NCBI GenBank assembly: GCA_965363725.1
Contig: CBDTUS010000001.1
Location: forward strand, 14,053-78,052
Direction of reading: 5' to 3'
From: JAGLCY01 sp965363725
GTDB taxonomy: Bacteria > Krumholzibacteriota > Krumholzibacteriia > LZORAL124-64-63
Length of the DNA: 64,000 bases
Shown piece after piece: positions 21,096 to 29,526 of this stretch. The notes under the pieces were generated by a model. It had not been told where the DNA came from, searched no databases, and was given only the letters and a program-made list of their open reading frames with translations. Every line of letters starts with the position of its first letter. Positions within the stretch are counted from its first letter, which is position 1. The position numbers and the translations under genes were made by a program.

Positions 21096-22449
21096 GCAAA
21101 CCCTCCTGCAGATGGTTCAACTCATCTTCGAGAAAGCTTGTCGTGGCCTTGCCGTCCAGGAAGACCTGGTTGTTCAACACCTCGAGGTGGAACGGCGTGC
21201 TGGTGGGCAGTCCTTCGAAAACACATTCGGTGAGGGCCCGCCGCATCCTTGCGACAGCTTCTTCGCGATCCTTGCCATGAACGATGATCTTCGCCAGGAG
21301 CGAATCGTAGTAGGGAGGAACCAGATAGTCCGAATAGATGTGGGTGTCCACCCGGACGCCCGGTCCCCCGGGAGCGTGGTAGTAGAACACCCGGCCCGGA
21401 CAAGGCATGAATTCCCGCTCGGGGTTTTCCGCGTTGATCCGGCACTCGATGGAATGGCCGGTGACCTTCACGTCCTTCTGGGTGAAGTCGAATTTTTCCC
21501 CGGCGGCCACCCTGATCATCCATTTCATCAGGTCGAAACCGGTCACCATCTCGGTCACCGGATGTTCGACCTGGATCCGGGTGTTCATCTCCATGAAATA
21601 GAAGGAGCCGTCCTCGTCCAGAAGGAATTCCACCGTGCCGGCGCTGCGGTAGTCCACCCGCTTGGCCAGCCGGACGGCCGCCTCCCCCATCCTTTGGCGC
21701 AGATCCGGATCGACGGCCGGGGAAGGGGCTTCCTCGATCAGTTTCTGGTGCCGGCGCTGGATGGAACAGTCCCGCTCCCCGAAATGGATCACCTTGCCGA
21801 AGGAATCGCCCATCAACTGGACTTCCACGTGGCGGGGATTGACCAGGTATTTCTCGATATAGACGGCGTCGTTGCCGAAGGCCGCACCGGCTTCGGTCCG
21901 GGCAGCTACATAGTTTTTGAGCAGTTCTTCCTCGTCCCAGGCCACCCGCATACCCTTGCCCCCGCCTCCGGCGGTAGCCTTGACGATGACCGGGTAGCCG
22001 AATTTCTCTGCCGCCTCGACAGCTTCTTCCACCTTGTCCACCAGGCCCGTGCCGGGCACCGTGGGGACTTTGGCTTTGTCGGCCATGGTCCGGGCGGTCG
22101 CCTTGTCGCCCATCTGGCGGATCACCTCGGCCTGGGGCCCGATCCAGGTGAAGTCATTGTCCTGGCAGATCTCGGCGAATTCCGCATTTTCGGCCAGGAA
22201 CCCGTACCCCGGATGAATCGCTTCGGCCCCGGTGATCTCCGCCGCGGCGATGATGTTGGGGATCCGCAGGTAACTCTCGGCGCTGGACGTCTTGCCCACG
22301 CAGACGGACTCGTCCGCGTATTTGACGTGGAGGGATTCGGCGTCGGCCGAAGAATGTATAGCCACGCTCTCAATGCCCAGTTCGCGGCAGGCTCTCATGA
22401 CGCGGAGGGCGATTTCGCCCCGGTTGGCAACCAGGATTTTCTTGAACAT
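21067..22449 (-). CDS. accC: Acetyl-CoA carboxylase, biotin carboxylase subunit
   Basis: It carboxylates biotin on BCCP using ATP and bicarbonate in fatty acid synthesis. The 460-residue protein has the biotin carboxylase N domain (FKKILVANRGEIALRV), an ATP-grasp glycine loop (KATAGGGGKGMRV) and the EMNTRIQVEHPVTEM active-site block. It is separated from accB by pilT and two terminators, so the usual accBC transcript is split here. Confidence 0.96.
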   Translation of the reverse strand: MFKKILVANRGEIALRVMRACRELGIESVAIHSSADAESLHVKYADESVCVGKTSSAESYLRIPNIIAAAEITGAEAIHPGYGFLAENAEFAEICQDNDFTWIGPQAEVIRQMGDKATARTMADKAKVPTVPGTGLVDKVEEAVEAAEKFGYPVIVKATAGGGGKGMRVAWDEEELLKNYVAARTEAGAAFGNDAVYIEKYLVNPRHVEVQLMGDSFGKVIHFGERDCSIQRRHQKLIEEAPSPAVDPDLRQRMGEAAVRLAKRVDYRSAGTVEFLLDEDGSFYFMEMNTRIQVEHPVTEMVTGFDLMKWMIRVAAGEKFDFTQKDVKVTGHSIECRINAENPEREFMPCPGRVFYYHAPGGPGVRVDTHIYSDYLVPPYYDSLLAKIIVHGKDREEAVARMRRALTECVFEGLPTSTPFHLEVLNNQVFLDGKATTSFLEDELNHLQEGLRVRAKSEEG

Positions 22450-22575
22450 GCAGGACTTCCTGTACTTCCTGTCGGAATGACACGCCTAGTCGCCGTCCCC
22501 TGCCGGATTCCGGCCACGGGAAAGCAATCCGTTTCGAGTCCTGTATTGTGGGGTTACAGGGGGGTGATGGCAAGA

Positions 22576-22603
22576 GAAAATGGCCCCGTTCGGGGCCATT
22601 TTC
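22576..22603 (-). terminator. Rho-independent terminator after pilT
   Basis: A 13-bp perfect inverted repeat, GAAAATGGCCCCG / CGGGGCCATTTTC with a 2-nt loop, lies 24 nt past the pilT stop. A/T flanks make it bidirectional. It isolates pilT from accC. Confidence 0.9.
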
Positions 22604-22627
22604 GGAGTTTCGGCTGCTCGGAGTGCC

Positions 22628-23770
22628 TCAGATGGTCTGGGGCTCCTTGGTTTCGCCTTCCTTGGTCGAATCCTCGAAACGGTCCCAGGTGGTGTCGCTG
22701 CTGGCCTGGATGCCCTTGACCCGGAGCATGAATTCGTGGGGGTTGCTGCTGGTCTTGGTGGCGCTTTCCAGAGTGATCTTCTTTTCCTTGTAGAGCTGCA
22801 TCAGCGACTGGTCGAAGGTCTGCATCTGGTACTGGATGAACCCCTCCTGGATCGCCTGCCGGATCATCACCGTCTTTTCCGCCTCGCGGATGTATTCGCG
22901 GATGGTGCTGGTAGCGATCATGATCTCGCAGGCCGGATACCGGGTCAGCCCGTCGGCATCGGCCACCAGGCGCTGGGAGATGACCGCCTGCATGGTGGAG
23001 GCCAGCAGGTAGCGGATCTCCTGTTGCTGGTGCGGCGGGAAAAACGAAATGATGCGGCTGATCGTTTGGGTGGCATCGATGGTGTGCATGGTGCTCAGCA
23101 CCAGGTGACCGGTATCGGCTGCAGTCAGGGCGATCTTCATGGACTCGGCATCACGGATCTCACCGATCAGGATGGCGTCCGGGTCCTGCCTTAGGACATG
23201 CCTCAACGCTTCTGCGTAACTTCCTGTGTCGCAACCTATTTCCCGCTGACTGATAATGCTCTTGTGGTCCCGGTGGAGGAACTCGATGGGGTCCTCGATG
23301 GTGATCACGTGGCGGGAACATTCCTTGTTGATGATGTCCACCATGGAAGCCAAGGTGGTGGATTTCCCGCTACCCACGGTTCCGGTCACCAGCAAAAGCC
23401 CGCGCGGACGGACCGCCAGTTCCTTGACCACCTGCGGCAGCCCCAGGTCGTCGATGGTTTTGATATCCACTGGCACATGGCGAAAGACCATCGCCACGCT
23501 ACCTCGCTGGACATAGAAATTGGCCCGGAAACGGGCGATACCAGGCACGCCGAACGCAAAATCGATCTCGCAGGTGGACTCGAATACTTCCCGCTGGGTG
23601 GGCGACAATATCTGTTTGGCCACCGCCGCCATGTCGTCCACCGAGGGCGGCTCGTATTCGGCGAAAACCAAGGTGCCGTTGATCCTGAAGACCGGCGGTG
23701 AGGCAACCTTCAGGTGAAGGTCACTTGCGCCCCGGGAAATCATTTCCTTGAGGATCTTCTTGATATCCAT
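22628..23770 (-). CDS. pilT: Type IV pilus retraction ATPase PilT
   Basis: This hexameric secretion-type ATPase depolymerises type IV pili and drives twitching. The 380 residues show the N-terminal ASDLHL motif, Walker A GTVGSGKSTT (about 129-138), the Asp box ITIEDPIEF, Walker B ILIGEIRDAES and the His box STMHT. The PilT signature AIRNLIRE is weakly kept as MIRQAIQEG. The tail SNPHEFMLRVKG recalls PilU and some PilT. No other pilus gene is in the window. The gene stands between accB and accC with terminators on both sides. Confidence 0.92.
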   Translation of the reverse strand: MDIKKILKEMISRGASDLHLKVASPPVFRINGTLVFAEYEPPSVDDMAAVAKQILSPTQREVFESTCEIDFAFGVPGIARFRANFYVQRGSVAMVFRHVPVDIKTIDDLGLPQVVKELAVRPRGLLLVTGTVGSGKSTTLASMVDIINKECSRHVITIEDPIEFLHRDHKSIISQREIGCDTGSYAEALRHVLRQDPDAILIGEIRDAESMKIALTAADTGHLVLSTMHTIDATQTISRIISFFPPHQQQEIRYLLASTMQAVISQRLVADADGLTRYPACEIMIATSTIREYIREAEKTVMIRQAIQEGFIQYQMQTFDQSLMQLYKEKKITLESATKTSSNPHEFMLRVKGIQASSDTTWDRFEDSTKEGETKEPQTI

Positions 23771-23896
23771 TTATGGGATTCTCCTGTTGAGGTCCGCACC
23801 CCGCCATTCCACAGCGGCCCCCTGGGGGAGCCTTCCTTCCATGAATTTTATCGGCAGGAAATCCGGGCGCTTGAACTGGGAATCCCATCCGGACGG

Positions 23897-23943
23897 AAAA
23901 AAAAATGCCCGGAAGGTGCGAAATACCACCTTCCAGGCCATTT
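23897..23943 (-). terminator. Rho-independent terminator after accB
   Basis: On the minus strand a GGAAGGTG / CACCTTCC hairpin extended by ATGGCC / GGGCAT-type pairing is followed by nine T (23905-23897). It lies 40 nt downstream of accB and ahead of pilT. Confidence 0.85.
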
Positions 23944-23982
23944 GGGGCTGCAGGTCTCCCCAAATACGGGAGCGCCTGTGAA

Positions 23983-24462
23983 TCAGTCGGGATCCACCAG
24001 GAAAAGAACGGCCTCGGCTTCCACCGGATTGCCGTTTTCGGCGAAAATCTCCTTGATGGTGCCTCCAAACTCCGCCTCGATCTCGTTCATGACCTTCATG
24101 GCCTCGATGATGCAGAGCGTTTGGCCGGCGGACACATGGTCCCCCACTTCCACGAAATTGGGGTTCGCCGGGGACGGGGCGCGGTAGAAGGTGCCGACGA
24201 TGGGTGACCGGACATCCTTCCACTTGGCGCGGCCCGGGTCCGACGCGGCGGCGGTGGGCGCTTCCGGTACCACAGGAGCGGCCGGGGCAGCGGCGGCCGA
24301 AGGGGCGGCCAGGGGCACCGCCGGGGCAAGCGAAGCTGCGGCCATGTTCAGAGGAGCGGATTTCTGGATCCGTATGGTCGTGTCGTCCTGACTGATCTCC
24401 AGTTCCTCGATGCCGCTGTCTTCCACCAGCTTGACCAGTTCGCGAACCTTTTCGATATCCAT
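23983..24462 (-). CDS. accB: Acetyl-CoA carboxylase biotin carboxyl carrier protein
   Basis: It carries biotin between AccC and the carboxyltransferase. I use ATG 24462, which has GGAGG about 8 nt upstream, giving 159 residues; ATG 24495 would add 11 unlike the family. An N-terminal helix pair (MDIEKVRELVKLVEDSGI) is followed by an Ala/Pro-rich linker (about 50-85). The C-terminal biotinyl domain has the biotin lysine in IEAMKVMNE. It lies just downstream of efp. Confidence 0.95.
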   Translation of the reverse strand: MDIEKVRELVKLVEDSGIEELEISQDDTTIRIQKSAPLNMAAASLAPAVPLAAPSAAAAPAAPVVPEAPTAAASDPGRAKWKDVRSPIVGTFYRAPSPANPNFVEVGDHVSAGQTLCIIEAMKVMNEIEAEFGGTIKEIFAENGNPVEAEAVLFLVDPD

Positions 24463-24496
24463 TTCAGGTCCTCCGGTGCGTGGTTCGGGTTTCATG

Positions 24497-25054
24497 TCAG
24501 ACCCTACCCAGGTATTTTCCGGTGCGGGAATCGATCTTCAGGACCTCACCCTCTTCGATGAAGAGAGGAACCTGAATCACGAGACCCGTTTCCATGGTGG
24601 CCGGCTTGGACCCGCCCTGGGCGGTGTCCCCGCGCAAGCCCGGATCCGTTTGGGCCACCTGCAATTCAACCGTCAGGGGAGCTTCCACCGTCAGGGGCTT
24701 CCCCTCCAGCAGCAGCAGGCTGCACATGTCGCTTACCTTGATGTACTTCGGTACATCACCCAGGGTCTCCTTGTGCAGCTGGAGCTGCTCGTAGGTTTCC
24801 GTGTTCATGAAAACAAGAAATTCGCCGTCAGGATACAGGAATTGAAATTCCCGTCTTTCCAGCCGGACTTCATCGACCTTTTCGCCGGCCCGGAAGGTGT
24901 GTTCGACCACCTTGCCGTTTTCGACGTTTTTCAACTTGGTGCGGACGAACGCAGGCCCCTTGCCCGGTTTGACGTGCTGGAACTCGGCGATGGACCACAA
25001 ACCATTCTTGCGCCGCATCGTAAATCCGGTGCGAAAATCACTTGTATCGGCCAA
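24497..25054 (-). CDS. efp: Translation elongation factor P
   Basis: EF-P relieves ribosome stalling at polyproline. The 185-residue protein has three beta-barrel domains. The tip of domain I carries KPGKGPAFVR, with the lysine at the position (about 32-34) that is modified or left bare in different clades. No modification enzyme (epmA or earP) is in the window. The C-terminal signature EGEVLKIDSRTGKYLGRV is intact. The order aroQ-efp-accB matches many bacteria. Confidence 0.96.
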   Translation of the reverse strand: MADTSDFRTGFTMRRKNGLWSIAEFQHVKPGKGPAFVRTKLKNVENGKVVEHTFRAGEKVDEVRLERREFQFLYPDGEFLVFMNTETYEQLQLHKETLGDVPKYIKVSDMCSLLLLEGKPLTVEAPLTVELQVAQTDPGLRGDTAQGGSKPATMETGLVIQVPLFIEEGEVLKIDSRTGKYLGRV

Positions 25055-25108
25055 CTCTTCCTCGCTTCCCTGGTTGAGACGATCAGAACGTCCCTGAAAA
25101 TTTGCTAA

Positions 25109-25137
25109 TTGATAACACGCAGTTCCGATCCTGGCAA
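25109..25137 (-). promoter_or_regulatory. Candidate promoter for efp-accB
   Basis: On the minus strand TTGCCA (25132-25137), a 17-nt spacer and TATCAA (25109-25114) lie in the 89-bp aroQ-efp gap, the most AT-rich stretch nearby. Confidence 0.42.
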
Positions 25138-25143
25138 TGAATG

Positions 25144-25599
25144 TTAGTCGGGGCTCTGACGATCCTCCATCAGCTGCGCCAAACCCTCCAGGGCGAGCCT
25201 ATAACCGGAAATCCCGAAACCCCGGATACCGGCGGTGACCACGTCAGCCAGGAGGTTGTTGCGTCGAAATGGCTCCCGGGCGTCGGGATTGGTCAGATGA
25301 AGTTCCACGACCGGGATGTCCGCGGCGGCCACGGCGTCCCTGATAGCCACCGAGGTGTGGGTGTAAGCGGCGGCGTTGAGAATGATCCCGTCGGCGGTAT
25401 CGGAAGCCTGGTGGATCATGCCGACCAGCTCACCCTCCATGTCCGTCTGCAGGAATTCCGTGGTGAAACCCAGCTCGGCGGACCATTGCCCGCACAGGGT
25501 CTCCAGCTGGGCCCAGGTGGTGTCCCCATAGATGTCGGGTTCCCTTTGGCCCAGACGGCCGAGGTTGGGCCCACCAATGATGAACACTTTTTTTGTCAC
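25144..25599 (-). CDS. aroQ: 3-dehydroquinate dehydratase, type II
   Basis: It dehydrates 3-dehydroquinate in the shikimate pathway. GTG 25599 overlaps the TPR gene stop (GTGA) and gives 151 residues, the family size. The active-site lid reads GPNLGRLGQREPDIYG, keeping Arg and the catalytic Tyr but changing the usual NL to GR. LNAAAYTHTSVAIRDA keeps the Asn but replaces the usual PG with AA. ELHLTN and REPFRRNN keep the catalytic His and the final Arg. Function is probably kept. Confidence 0.9.
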   Translation of the reverse strand: MTKKVFIIGGPNLGRLGQREPDIYGDTTWAQLETLCGQWSAELGFTTEFLQTDMEGELVGMIHQASDTADGIILNAAAYTHTSVAIRDAVAAADIPVVELHLTNPDAREPFRRNNLLADVVTAGIRGFGISGYRLALEGLAQLMEDRQSPD

Positions 25600-26363
25600 G
25601 AAGACGCGCCCCCATCCTGCCGGATCCTGTCGATCCAATCCTCGAACTTCTTCTTTTCATGAGACCGCTTGGCGACATGACGGTTCAGGGAGCCGGAATC
25701 GTCGGGGCCCGTCAGGGGCGGGATGGCGGGTCCCGAGGGCGCCGGCGGCACGGCGGGACCGGCGGCCTGGATTTCCGCCATCCGGTCCAGGACATCCTGG
25801 CGATCGGGTTCCCGGGCGGCCATCTGGCGCAGGGCATCGAGTGCCTTGTCCCGGTATCCCTGGGCCAGATAGATGTCCACCAGGGTCATGGTTGCGAAGG
25901 AGGAATCATGGCCCACAGGAGAGGAATCCTCCGCCTCGCGGGAAATTTTCGGAGGCACTGCCAATCTGCGGGATTCCTCCAGGGCCCCGGCCCATCGTGA
26001 ATCGTCGGGGTCCAGCACAACCAGTTTTTCGAGCAGGGGGATGGCCTCGTTCCAGGCCTGGCGACTGCGGGCTTCCTCGGTCATGAGCCGCAGGACCACA
26101 AAGTTTTCCGCGTCCAGTTCCAGAACCCGGCCCAGAACATGGCGGGCATCCTCGACGCGTCCGGAATCCATCAGGGTGCGGCCCTTGATCACCAGCGCGG
26201 AAACGTAATCGGGATGCCGGCCCAGGCCTTCATCCAGCAACTCGAGAGCATCTTCAAGGCGACCGGACTGGCGCAGCAGGTCGGCCAAAGGCGCAAACAC
26301 CCGGGCGTGCGGGTCCTGCGAAAGACGCCGGGAGAAGATTTCGATTTTCTGTTCCAGATCCAT
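25596..26363 (-). CDS. TPR-repeat protein
   Basis: This 255-residue soluble protein has about four tetratricopeptide repeats in residues 15-190, for example ALELLDEGLGRHPDYVSALVIKGRTLMDSGRVEDA in two adjacent segments. They are followed by a Pro/Ala-rich linker and a basic C-terminal stretch (HVAKRSHEKKKFEDWIDRIR). No signal peptide is visible. It sits 15 nt after the acyl-CoA dehydrogenase gene and overlaps aroQ. The partner is unknown; the C-terminal amphipathic segment could bind a protein or membrane. Confidence 0.75.
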   Translation of the reverse strand: MDLEQKIEIFSRRLSQDPHARVFAPLADLLRQSGRLEDALELLDEGLGRHPDYVSALVIKGRTLMDSGRVEDARHVLGRVLELDAENFVVLRLMTEEARSRQAWNEAIPLLEKLVVLDPDDSRWAGALEESRRLAVPPKISREAEDSSPVGHDSSFATMTLVDIYLAQGYRDKALDALRQMAAREPDRQDVLDRMAEIQAAGPAVPPAPSGPAIPPLTGPDDSGSLNRHVAKRSHEKKKFEDWIDRIRQDGGASS

Positions 26364-26378
26364 ACCGTAAACCCGATC

Positions 26379-28037
26379 TCAATCCAGGCCCTTGAGGTAT
26401 TCCCCCACGGTTTCCATGTCCCGCCATAGTCCGGCGGTCCTGGCCGGCAAGAATCGGCCCGCCACCTGTGCCAGCAGACCCTCGGCCGCGGCCACGGCGG
26501 CCTGGTCGGTCCCGTCGAGAAAACCGCCGGCACACAGGTCGGCGCCCTCGGTGACCACCCGGACGGCCTTACGGGCGAAGGCCCTGCTCATGGCGGCGAA
26601 CACTTCACTGTCGGCATCGTTGTTTTCCATCATCCGCGCGGCCTTCCCGCAGAAGGCCTCGGCAACCTCGCAGACGGTCATCATGTCGGCGAAGGTGAAC
26701 ATGACAATCTGGTTCCTGGTCATGCGCAACTGGTGGAGGTGCAGGACCACCTCGTTCAGGCCGCGGAATGCTCCCGCCACCAGGTCGGCGCCCACGGTGG
26801 GGCTCGCTTCATGCAGCTCATCCATCCCGGCAGCCCGTTTCGCGTAGAACTCTCCCTTGGAACGGACGGTTTCCTTCCAGCGGTACATGGCGATGATGCT
26901 CTGCTGGATCTCGCTGGTCCCCTCGTAGATCGAAGTGATCCGGACATCGCGGCGCATTTTCTCCACCACGTATTCGCGGGCGTAGCCGTACCCGCCCAGG
27001 GCCTGGATGGACGCGTCGGCGGCACGGTTGCCGGCCTCGGTGCTCCAGTACTTGGCGATAGACCCCTCGGTGCCCATGTCCTTGTTGCCCTCGTCGATCA
27101 GCATCGCCACATGTTCCATGTGCGCCCGGCCCGCCTCCAGGTCGATCCAGTGGTCTACGATAAGCTTCAACAGGAATCCCTGCTTCTCCACCAGGGGCGA
27201 CCCGAACTGCTCCCGCGCCTTGCCGTAGGCCAGGGCCCGGCTCAGCGGTCCTTGTCCACCGCCCAGGCCGAAGGCGCCCACCATCAAGCGGGTGTAACCG
27301 AAAACGGCGTTGGCCTGCTTGAGACCCTGCCCCTCGGTAAGGCCGATAAGGTTATCCGCAGGAACGTCCACATCCTCCAGAAGGACTCCGGTGGTATTGG
27401 AGGCGCGGATTCCGTGCTTGTCCTCGTGCTTACCGACCGACAGGCCCGCTGTCCCGCGTTCCACCGCAAAGAAGCTGGGTCCATCGGGCGTCTTGGCCAG
27501 GATGGTGTAGAGTTCGGCCACCCCGCCGTTGGTGATGAACTGCTTGGCCCCGTTGAGCCGGTACCCGGTGACGTTGCCTTCGGCGTCGAGGATCCGATCG
27601 GCGGTGGTCTTGAGCGCCGCCACGTTGCTGCCCGCTTCCGGCTCGGTCACACCGTAGGCCACGATGAGGCCCTCACTCGCAATCCGGTTCACCCAGTTGT
27701 TCTTCTGATCGGGTGTGCCGCCGACGAGGATGGGGTCCGTGCCCAGGCAGATGGCCAGAAATGCCGTGGCCACGCCCAGATCGCTGGTGGCCATCTCTTC
27801 GCTGACCCGGCAGATGTCCCGGGCACCCCCGCCCAGGCCTCCGTGTTCCTCGGGCAGGAAAATCAGGTGCAAGCCCACGTCGGGTGACAGGAGTTTCCTG
27901 ATGATGTCTTCGGGAAACTGATCCTTCTCGTCCAGCTCCATGATCTTGGCATCGGGAAGTTCGCGGCCGACGACCTGCCGTAATGTCTGAATGACCATAT
28001 CGCACATTTCGGTGGACAGACCGGCCGGGACATTCAT
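26379..28037 (-). CDS. Acyl-CoA dehydrogenase family protein
   Basis: This FAD enzyme probably oxidises an acyl-CoA at the alpha-beta position. ATG 28037 gives 552 residues. The N-terminal helical domain, the middle beta domain (YGVTEPEAGSNVAALKT; NGAKQFITNGG) and the C-terminal helical domain are complete. The catalytic Glu lies in SIYEGTSEIQQ. After this point (residue about 420) come some 130 extra residues, as in the larger AcdA-like group. The substrate cannot be told from sequence. The gene lies between phzF-like and TPR genes. Confidence 0.88.
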   Translation of the reverse strand: MNVPAGLSTEMCDMVIQTLRQVVGRELPDAKIMELDEKDQFPEDIIRKLLSPDVGLHLIFLPEEHGGLGGGARDICRVSEEMATSDLGVATAFLAICLGTDPILVGGTPDQKNNWVNRIASEGLIVAYGVTEPEAGSNVAALKTTADRILDAEGNVTGYRLNGAKQFITNGGVAELYTILAKTPDGPSFFAVERGTAGLSVGKHEDKHGIRASNTTGVLLEDVDVPADNLIGLTEGQGLKQANAVFGYTRLMVGAFGLGGGQGPLSRALAYGKAREQFGSPLVEKQGFLLKLIVDHWIDLEAGRAHMEHVAMLIDEGNKDMGTEGSIAKYWSTEAGNRAADASIQALGGYGYAREYVVEKMRRDVRITSIYEGTSEIQQSIIAMYRWKETVRSKGEFYAKRAAGMDELHEASPTVGADLVAGAFRGLNEVVLHLHQLRMTRNQIVMFTFADMMTVCEVAEAFCGKAARMMENNDADSEVFAAMSRAFARKAVRVVTEGADLCAGGFLDGTDQAAVAAAEGLLAQVAGRFLPARTAGLWRDMETVGEYLKGLD

Positions 28038-28084
28038 GGACCCATCCTCGCTTTCGACTCGACACCCAGGAAACGGATGCGGGC

Positions 28085-28990
28085 TCAGGGAATGTTGATG
28101 CTGCCGGACCCGACCAGGACGCAATGGCCCCCGACCTGGATGTCGGTGGCCTGTCCTCCGGAGATTCCGGCTTCGGCAATGAGGCGACTGGGGCGGCCCA
28201 TCTCGAGACCCTGCTCGCTGATGATGCGCACCCGGGAACTGAACTTGATCAGGCGGTGCTTCACGAGGTAGGCCACGAGCGCACCGGTGGCCGCCCCGCT
28301 GGCGGCATCCTCGGGAATGCCGAAATACGGGGCGAACATGCGGCAGTGGACCGCGGCATCGGACGCGACGGTCTCACAGGTGAACACGAACAGGTCGCCG
28401 AAGCCCAGATCACGGGCGATGGCGTCGGCGTCTCGGTTCCGCAGGATGATCCGGCCCATGGCTTCCAGGGAAGCCAACGGCACGATGTGAAAAGGCAGCC
28501 CCGTGGAAATGACTTCGCAGGGCAGCCCCGTGATCGCGATGTCGTCCTCGGGCAGCCCCAAAGTGCGCGCGACCTTGCCCCGGTGAAAATACTGGCCCAT
28601 GAAGACCGGGCTGTCCAGACGCAGGCTGTAGAGGGACAGGCCGTCCTCCTGGCTGGTCACTACTTCGAAATGACCGGCTTCCAGATCCCAGGTAAAAATC
28701 TCCGGACCGCCCGCGGATTCCCGCAGCCCCATGTGGTCGAGGGCGAAGGTGGCCCCCAACAGGGAATGGCCCCCGAAGGGAATTTCCGCTGAAGGGGTGA
28801 AAACCCTCAACCGCGACCGCCCGTTTTCGGCTGACGGAATGATGAACGCAGTTTCCCCCGACCCCATTTCCTTGGCCAGGTTCTGCATCACCTCGGTCGG
28901 AACCCCCGTGCCGTCGGGAAACAGGTACAGGGGACTGCCTCCGAAGGGGCGGTCGGTGAACACATCGATGAGGAGGAAATCAAGTTCCAT
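28085..28990 (-). CDS. PhzF-family isomerase/epimerase
   Basis: The fold is diaminopimelate-epimerase-like and the family includes PhzF. ATG 28990 gives 301 residues; a GTG five codons upstream is possible. The catalytic Glu lies in GSGETAFI (residue about 45). The PFGGHSLLGA and ASGAATGALVAYL motifs mark the two halves of the fold. No other phenazine genes are present, so the natural substrate is unknown. Confidence 0.85.
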   Translation of the reverse strand: MELDFLLIDVFTDRPFGGSPLYLFPDGTGVPTEVMQNLAKEMGSGETAFIIPSAENGRSRLRVFTPSAEIPFGGHSLLGATFALDHMGLRESAGGPEIFTWDLEAGHFEVVTSQEDGLSLYSLRLDSPVFMGQYFHRGKVARTLGLPEDDIAITGLPCEVISTGLPFHIVPLASLEAMGRIILRNRDADAIARDLGFGDLFVFTCETVASDAAVHCRMFAPYFGIPEDAASGAATGALVAYLVKHRLIKFSSRVRIISEQGLEMGRPSRLIAEAGISGGQATDIQVGGHCVLVGSGSINIP

Positions 28991-29034
28991 GGTCCCGCAG
29001 GGCACCTCGCGCCGGGGTTGATCCGAATACCTTC

Positions 29035-29058
29035 AAAACCGGGAACCGTCAGGCTCCC
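29035..29058 (-). terminator. Possible weak terminator after acpS
   Basis: On the minus strand GGGAGCC-TGAC-GGTTCCC (one G-T wobble) is followed by GGTTTTG. It lies in the 149-bp acpS-phzF gap. The T-run is short. Confidence 0.38.
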
Positions 29059-29139
29059 CGTGCCGGATGCAAAATCTAGCACAAGGATCAGCCGGGGCCA
29101 AGGGGTTTGGGGTCGTTTGCCGCCGTAGGCCTCGTCGGA

Positions 29140-29526
29140 TCAGGTTTCGATCAGCACCCAGGCCACCGCAAAACCCCGGGCCTGGCTGGTGGACAGGTGA
29201 AGGCGACGGCCGCCTGACCGTTCCATCGCTGTTCGGGCCCTCCCATGCAGGACGATATCCGCCGGTCCGGTCGCTGTCGGAACAACTTCGATATCCCGGT
29301 AGGGGATGCCGCGCACATCTGCTCCCAGGGCTTTCAGGAAGGCTTCCTTGGCCGCCCAGTGCAAGGCCACCGCTTCGGATTGGGGCCCCGGCGAATGTCC
29401 AGGTTCCGGAACAGGGATTTCATCCTGGCGAAAGCACCGGGCGAGAAATCGATCCCCGTGACGATCGAGCATGGCTTCCATGCGGGTGACGGACACAAGA
29501 TCAGTGCCGATTCCCACCACGCTCAA
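29140..29526 (-). CDS. acpS: Holo-[acyl-carrier-protein] synthase
   Basis: It attaches phosphopantetheine to ACP. TTG 29526 overlaps the upstream stop (TTGA) and starts MSVVGIGTDLV, giving 128 residues, the family length; the longer open frame upstream is not homologous. GIGTDLVSVTRM holds the Mg-binding Asp and WAAKEAFLKALG the second signature. It is coupled to a sugar-transferase gene, an uncommon neighbour. Confidence 0.92.
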   Translation of the reverse strand: MSVVGIGTDLVSVTRMEAMLDRHGDRFLARCFRQDEIPVPEPGHSPGPQSEAVALHWAAKEAFLKALGADVRGIPYRDIEVVPTATGPADIVLHGRARTAMERSGGRRLHLSTSQARGFAVAWVLIET

